This document shows, piece after piece, positions 59,405 through 64,000 of a stretch of DNA of 64,000 nucleotides. The position numbers and the translations under genes were made by a program. Below the pieces are notes generated by a model. That model was not told the origin of the DNA and made no database searches. It worked only from the letters and a program-made list of their open reading frames with translations. Source of the DNA: Lachnospiraceae bacterium (GTDB taxonomy: Bacteria > Bacillota > Clostridia > Lachnospirales > Lachnospiraceae); NCBI GenBank assembly GCA_910575775.1, contig CAJTEY010000005.1, positions 1 to 64,000 of the forward strand, given 5' to 3'. Positions within the stretch are counted from its first letter, which is position 1. Every line of letters begins with the position of its first letter.

Positions 59405-62000
59405 ATCGGTATTCAGTTTTATGGCGTTTGCAACAGGATTGACCGTCATAGTCACCAATCTGATTCCTGCTGCAGGCATGGTGTCAGCTTTTGGCACGGA
59501 TATCCTTGAGGGACAGTCGGATTATCAGGAGAGCGGGGATTTCCGGGATCTGATCAGCGGAAAGCTGTCGGAGCTTATAGGTGTGGCAACTGCGGGAAAG
59601 GATGATTCGGGATACGTTACGGACTCCACGGGTGCGGTGTATAAGTTCATGGATGAATCTTATGACAGGTGGGTCGAGGAATTTCAGAATGAGCCGCTTG
59701 TGGAACAGGAAGAGATTGTCGTGGAGGATACTGCGGAATATGGGGCTGCAGCAGATTTTCTGAATAATCTGGAAGGGCCGGAGGCTTTTGGCGGGAACTG
59801 GGACGATTATCAGGCATATCTGGCGGAACAGCAGGCGCATTACGAGGAAATCGGGCTGGACAGTGTAGCCGATTACGATGACTTCTACGGTTATGGAGGG
59901 AATTATTACGACTATTATGGTTATGATTACGGGGATCAGGAGAGCCGGGACGCCTACATGGCGGATATGGCGCAGAACAAAAACCTCCGTTATGCGGTAA
60001 TCTACCAGAATAAGCTCCTCTATTCCAACATCGACGGCTTTGAGGACAAAGCGGGGCAGGAATGGACGGGCGAGGATTTTTCCAAGTCCATCGACGCGGC
60101 GGCGTACAACTTCACGCTCTGGTATAACAGGACCGGCGACGGCAAGGTACAGATCGTGAAGGACGGCTACGAGGTGGATGTATACGGCGACGGGATCTAC
60201 AGCGACAGAAACCGCTGGCGGGTGCCCGGGTATGCGAATTTTACGATAGGAGAGTCGGCAAAAGACGCGGTGGTCTTTTTGGCGGCGGCAAAGTTTCCGC
60301 AGCTTTATATTGTGAGTGAGGACGGACGAAGCGGCGTCACACAGTATGGCGGCAGGCTCTGCCGCATCCGGCAGAATACCTTATATCTTGCCAGCGCTGC
60401 GGAGCGGATCTGTATTTTTATGTCAATCGGCGTGCTCCTGCTGGCGGTCGGTCTTCTGATGCGAAAGGGCAGAAGGCGGGCGGTGGAATGGATTGCGGAC
60501 CGGCTTCAAAAAATCTGTCTGGAAATCAAATTGTCCTTCCTGCTTATTCTGGTGATTTTATTTACGGGAATGGGCGGGGGAGTGCTCGGACAGCTCGTCT
60601 GGTGGATCAGAAACGGGCTGGGGTATTATAACTGGAGTGGCGATTATATCTACGAGATGGCAAGGCTGACGAGTGCAGGGGGCTATCTGGCGCTCTGGTT
60701 CTGGCTCATCTATCTGGTTGTTCTGGACTGGCGGATGAATGGAAAACGGCAGAAGAAACCGATTTTTGATCTGCTCAAAGTGAAAGATTTTAAATATCCG
60801 ATTCAGAAAAGACTGGTGAGGAGACAGCGAAACACACTGATTGCGGAAATCAGTCTCCTGCTTCTGTTTGCGGGGGCGGTCTGTGCGCTCTGGATGATTC
60901 AGGGGGAACTGGTCAATTGGATCTCGGGCGGATACGGTTACAATTATGCGTATGAAACGGATCTATATGAAGCCGTGGCGGAAGATATGGGTTATCCCTT
61001 TCATATGAGATATGCTTACATGCTGATGGCAGAGGTCATATTTGGCGCACTGTTTGTCTTTACCGCGATTACTGTCGCGGGTTTAAAGAAAAACCGTCGT
61101 CTGGCGGTAGATATCGGTTTGCTCACAGACCGAATTCTGGCGGTGCGGGAAGGCAGTCTGGAAGGCGAACTGGTTTTGTCTGAGGACACTGATCTGCAGG
61201 AGGCGGCGGACAGCTTAAACCAGATACAGAAGGGCATGGAGACGGCGCTTGCAGAGCAGGTGAAGAGCGAGCGGATGAAGGTGGAACTGGTGACCAACGT
61301 GTCCCACGACATCAAGACGCCTCTCACCTCCATCATCAGCTATGCGGAGCTGCTGCGGCAGGAGAAAGAGCTGCCTCAGCATGTGAAAGAGTATATCCAG
61401 ATCCTTGGGGAAAAGGCGGAGCGGCTTCGCGGCATCGTGCAGGATGTGTTTGAGATCAGCAAGGCCACCTCGGGTCAGCTGCCGATGCAGATGGAGATGC
61501 TGGATATGGGAAAGCTCCTGCGGCAGACGCTGGCGGATATGAATGACCAGATTAGTCAAAGTACGCTTGTGATACGGACGTCGATTCCCGAGCAGCCGGT
61601 ATCTGTGACGGCGGACGGGCAGAGACTTTATCGGGTGTTCCAGAATCTTTTGCAGAACGCACTGCGCTATTCTCTGGAAGGTTCGCGTGTATATCTTTCG
61701 CTGACAGAGGAGGACGGGCGGGCGGTTGCGCGCATCAAGAATACTTCCGGCGTGGAGCTTTCGGACGGCAAGGACTTTACCGAGCGGTTTGTGCGCGGTG
61801 ACGCAAGCCGTACCGACGGCGGCAGCGGGCTTGGGCTTTCCATCGCGAAGAGCTTTACGGAAGTCTGCGGCGGGAAGCTTACGGTGGAGACGGACGCGGA
61901 TCTGTTTACGGTGACGGTTTCTTTTCCGATCGGCGGGGAGGAGACGGATCAGCGGATGGTGACAGGCGGGGAGACGCCGGAGGAGGTGGAGTCGGTATGA
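59379..62000 (+). CDS. Sensor histidine kinase with large Tyr-rich extracytoplasmic region
   Basis: An 873-residue kinase. A first membrane helix (about 12-32) is followed by a long extracytoplasmic part (about 35-335) with an acidic, Tyr/Gly/Asp-rich segment near 168-190 (NYYDYYGYDYGD). Several more helices occupy about 340-570. A linker then leads to HisKA with the phospho-accepting His643 (NVSHDIKTPLTS) and an HATPase domain with GSGLGLSIAKSF (about 813-824). The start is TTG 59379, preceded by GTGGGG, inside the response-regulator gene; the first ATG (59421) would cut into the first helix. The ligand is unknown. It pairs with the regulator before it and precedes an S41 lipoprotein. Confidence 0.9.
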   Translation: MDTKWKKSKSVFSFMAFATGLTVIVTNLIPAAGMVSAFGTDILEGQSDYQESGDFRDLISGKLSELIGVATAGKDDSGYVTDSTGAVYKFMDESYDRWVEEFQNEPLVEQEEIVVEDTAEYGAAADFLNNLEGPEAFGGNWDDYQAYLAEQQAHYEEIGLDSVADYDDFYGYGGNYYDYYGYDYGDQESRDAYMADMAQNKNLRYAVIYQNKLLYSNIDGFEDKAGQEWTGEDFSKSIDAAAYNFTLWYNRTGDGKVQIVKDGYEVDVYGDGIYSDRNRWRVPGYANFTIGESAKDAVVFLAAAKFPQLYIVSEDGRSGVTQYGGRLCRIRQNTLYLASAAERICIFMSIGVLLLAVGLLMRKGRRRAVEWIADRLQKICLEIKLSFLLILVILFTGMGGGVLGQLVWWIRNGLGYYNWSGDYIYEMARLTSAGGYLALWFWLIYLVVLDWRMNGKRQKKPIFDLLKVKDFKYPIQKRLVRRQRNTLIAEISLLLLFAGAVCALWMIQGELVNWISGGYGYNYAYETDLYEAVAEDMGYPFHMRYAYMLMAEVIFGALFVFTAITVAGLKKNRRLAVDIGLLTDRILAVREGSLEGELVLSEDTDLQEAADSLNQIQKGMETALAEQVKSERMKVELVTNVSHDIKTPLTSIISYAELLRQEKELPQHVKEYIQILGEKAERLRGIVQDVFEISKATSGQLPMQMEMLDMGKLLRQTLADMNDQISQSTLVIRTSIPEQPVSVTADGQRLYRVFQNLLQNALRYSLEGSRVYLSLTEEDGRAVARIKNTSGVELSDGKDFTERFVRGDASRTDGGSGLGLSIAKSFTEVCGGKLTVETDADLFTVTVSFPIGGEETDQRMVTGGETPEEVESV

Positions 62001-63415
62001 GGAGAAAAAGAGCCGCCATGTATCAGAGAAAAAGAATGTGGCTTGGCGGCATTTGTCTTAGCTTAAGCGTGGCGGTGGCGGCATGCGGGACGGGCGGGCG
62101 AACTGCCGGCTCGCGGGAGGCGCCGGACGCACAAAGTATGCAGGACAAAGAAGGCGCGCAGGTTCTTTCGGAAATGACCGACGAACAGAAAAACTGGATG
62201 GGCGGTCTCTCCGAGGAACAGCGGCTGGCAGACTTCAGGAGTCTGTGCGAGGGTTTGCGTGAAAACTACCCTTATGTGAAACAGGCTTCGCGACAGGAGG
62301 GTGCGGATCTGGATGTACTGGAAAGGACTTATCAGGAAAAAGTGGAACAGTGTGCGAACGACGATGCCTTTTTCTACGTGCTAAAGGAGTTTGCCGGGGA
62401 ATTTTCCTATACGGGGCATCTGGCTCTCTGGGGATTGCGCTATGAGAGCGAGCTTGCGTCCGCGCGGGAATATGTAAAAGAGCCGGGGCAGGAGAAAAGG
62501 TATCAGCCTTATGTGGACGCGCTGGACAATCCCGTCTCCCGGAAAACCTACGCTGCCATGACGGCTTATTATGAGGAAGTGGATCGTCTGACAGAAAAGA
62601 AGCGGGCGGCGGAGAATGGCGGAGAGCGCGGAGAAGAGGCGGAGGCTGGTGAAGCGGCAGCGGCAGACGGGGAAACCGCAGCGGTGGAGGCGATGCCTGC
62701 CAATGTGGAGACAAAGATTCTGGAGCCGGGAAAAACGGCATATGTTTTCATCGATGCCTTTGATCACGGGCAGATGGAGACCGACCGCGAAATACTGCTG
62801 CCTTTTTATGACAAAGTCAGGACGTATGACAATCTGATCATTGATATCACCAATAATTTAGGCGGCAGTATGGCATATTTTGACGAACTTGTAGTTGCGC
62901 CGCTGACAAAGGAGACGCTGACGGTACCCGGGTATCAGCTCTTTAAGGACGGGGAGAACAACAGAGCATTCCTGTATGTGGAGGAGGGCGTTTCATCCGG
63001 GCTGTATCATCCGGTCAGTGAACTTCCCTCGATGCCCGAACTGAATCGGGAGGACGCCGCGGACTGCGACTGGTTTTTGAGGGAGGATTATACGGTGGAG
63101 CCGGCGGGAGCCGGATTTGACGGGAAGATATGGCTGCTGGTGAGTGAAAACAATTATTCTTCCTCCGAGTATGCGGCAATGTTTTCCAAGGCCAGCGGCT
63201 TTGCAACGTTGGTGGGACGGACGACGCGCGGCGACGGGATCGGCACGGACCCGGCTTACCTGATTTTACCGAACAGCGGTCTGGTGGTGCAGTACAGCCT
63301 CATGTACGGGGTGACGGCGGACGGAAGCGGGAGCGAGGAGCATGGGACAGAGCCGGATTTTGTGAGCCCCGAGGGGGAGAGTGCGCTGGAGACTTGTCTG
63401 AGGCTGATAAAATAG
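61997..63415 (+). CDS. S41-family peptidase-like lipoprotein
   Basis: A 472-residue lipoprotein (lipobox with Cys30 after VAVAA). Its N-terminal helical part (about 45-200) contains LRENYPYVKQ, as in other S41 proteins. A low-complexity Glu/Ala stretch lies near 205-235. The C-terminal S41 fold (about 250-470) has DITNNLGGSMAYFDELV, the serine cluster at 388-390 in NNYSSSEYAAMF, and the GRTTRGDGIG loop. No PDZ domain is seen. S41 peptidases trim proteins outside the membrane; this one might act on the neighbouring kinase or on wall proteins. Its ATG overlaps the kinase stop (ATGA), so all three genes are one operon. Confidence 0.85.
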   Translation: MRRKRAAMYQRKRMWLGGICLSLSVAVAACGTGGRTAGSREAPDAQSMQDKEGAQVLSEMTDEQKNWMGGLSEEQRLADFRSLCEGLRENYPYVKQASRQEGADLDVLERTYQEKVEQCANDDAFFYVLKEFAGEFSYTGHLALWGLRYESELASAREYVKEPGQEKRYQPYVDALDNPVSRKTYAAMTAYYEEVDRLTEKKRAAENGGERGEEAEAGEAAAADGETAAVEAMPANVETKILEPGKTAYVFIDAFDHGQMETDREILLPFYDKVRTYDNLIIDITNNLGGSMAYFDELVVAPLTKETLTVPGYQLFKDGENNRAFLYVEEGVSSGLYHPVSELPSMPELNREDAADCDWFLREDYTVEPAGAGFDGKIWLLVSENNYSSSEYAAMFSKASGFATLVGRTTRGDGIGTDPAYLILPNSGLVVQYSLMYGVTADGSGSEEHGTEPDFVSPEGESALETCLRLIK

Positions 63416-63471
63416 GAATTGAAAACGCGGCAGGAACTGGAACGTGCATCTTTCGCAGCCGGCACCAAATA

Positions 63472-63502
63472 AGCAGGAGCCCGTCAAGGCTCCTGCTGTT
63501 TT
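63472..63502. terminator. Terminator shared by convergent genes
   Basis: AGCAGGAGCC (63472-63481), six-base loop, GGCTCCTGCT (63488-63497), then GTTTTT. The stop codon of the minus-strand DegV gene (63484-63486) lies in the loop. Confidence 0.85.
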
Positions 63503-64000
63503 TCTTTCCGTACAAACATCAGTCCGAACGCTCCGGCGCCGCAGTTGCTCGACACGGTGGCAGACGCTTTCTGGAGAATTATTTGATCGAAGTGGATATA
63601 TTTTTCCACGGTCTCCACAATCTCGTCAACCTGTTTCACGCTGCAGCCGGCGTAGGTGAGGAAGAGGATGCGTGTGTCGATCTGTCTGCTGTGCTGAAAC
63701 AGTTTTTTGATATACTGTCTGACCGCCCGGTGCATATTGCCGGATTCCATACACCATAGTTTCAGCCTGTTTTTGGACATGGCCAGAACCGGGTGGAGAT
63801 GCATCGTGGTGCACAGTCTGTGGACGGTTCCGCTTACCTTGCCGTTGCAGTAAAGGGCAGCGGTGTCCGGCACAAGGAAGTTTGAGAAAACACGTTCCCG
63901 GTATGCATCAAGCGCCTCTCGGATTTCCTCCACGGACCGTCCCGCCTCGGCCATTCCTGCGGCGTAGATCGCCATCAGACCGTGCCCGCTGCTGATGTGG
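63484..64000 (-). CDS. DegV-family fatty-acid-binding protein (partial)
   Basis: The C-terminal 170 or so residues of a DegV protein; the gene runs off the end of the window, so the start is not seen. Visible features are HISSGHGLMAIYAAGMAEAG, the FLVPDTAALYCNGKVSGTVH strand region and the C-terminal SATVSSNCGAGAFGLMFV, all typical of the DegV lipid-binding fold. DegV/FakB proteins bind fatty acids and present them to the FakA kinase. No fakA gene is in view. Confidence 0.9.
   Translation of the reverse strand, partial: HISSGHGLMAIYAAGMAEAGRSVEEIREALDAYRERVFSNFLVPDTAALYCNGKVSGTVHRLCTTMHLHPVLAMSKNRLKLWCMESGNMHRAVRQYIKKLFQHSRQIDTRILFLTYAGCSVKQVDEIVETVEKYIHFDQIILQKASATVSSNCGAGAFGLMFVRKEKQQEP

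Overview
The window looks like a chromosomal segment of an endospore-forming Clostridia species, most likely a Lachnospiraceae. The support is the sigma-F (spoIIA) and spoVA sporulation genes, sugar-binding lipoprotein ABC uptake with intracellular glycosidases, AGGAGG-type ribosome sites, TTGACA/TATAAT promoters, GC-rich coding and AT-rich control regions. No phage, transposase or CRISPR was seen. About 60 genes are recognisable, most on the + strand.

Layout. 0-1.1 kb: a PspC protein and a convergent ECF transporter S component. 1.2-10 kb: a beta-glucoside-type utilisation locus (lipoprotein binding protein, two permeases, GH30, LacI regulator, domain-permuted GH3) with matching LacI operators. 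10-12.2 kb: an HD-GYP membrane protein. 12.2-18.6 kb: T-box-controlled valS, a FapA-like protein, folC. 18.6-22 kb: a zinc-ribbon/TPR membrane protein and spoIIAA-spoIIAB-sigF. 22-23.1 kb: a decayed AT-rich patch with a frameshifted small gene, an internally deleted Xre repressor that keeps two perfect operators, and a broken YDG-type surface protein. 23.2-30.3 kb: pyrE, small membrane proteins, an M29 aminopeptidase, purE-purM-purN-purD. 30.4-38.1 kb: a zinc-ribbon/HTH protein, an SH3b membrane protein, a GntR regulator abutting clpC, radA, an LCP protein. 38.2-42.6 kb: a heterodimeric ABC exporter, a lipoprotein, tRNA-Trp. 42.7-47.8 kb: GH42 beta-galactosidase, DUF3842, spoVAA-AB-AC. 47.8-51.7 kb: a BirA-controlled bioY-bioD-bioA-bioB operon. 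51.9-64 kb: a PDZ/radical-SAM DUF512 protein, GNAT, a chemoreceptor, a TetM-like GTPase fused to a YacP/Rae1-type NYN nuclease domain, a two-component system with an S41 lipoprotein, and a partial DegV gene.

The most interesting items are: (1) the fusion of an EF-G/TetM-like ribosomal GTPase with a Rae1/YacP-like RNase domain whose acidic residues are intact, which suggests one protein that docks in the ribosomal A site and cuts RNA; (2) a family of 125-138 bp intergenic repeats at three places, with a terminal inverted repeat and two internal hairpins whose stems change in a compensatory way, plus a smaller element with the same fold between the two ABC exporter genes; (3) a local LacI regulon with one operator inside the first codons of the GH3 gene; (4) the Xre remnant with paired operators.

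All calls come from reading the sequence and remembered family motifs. No database search was run.
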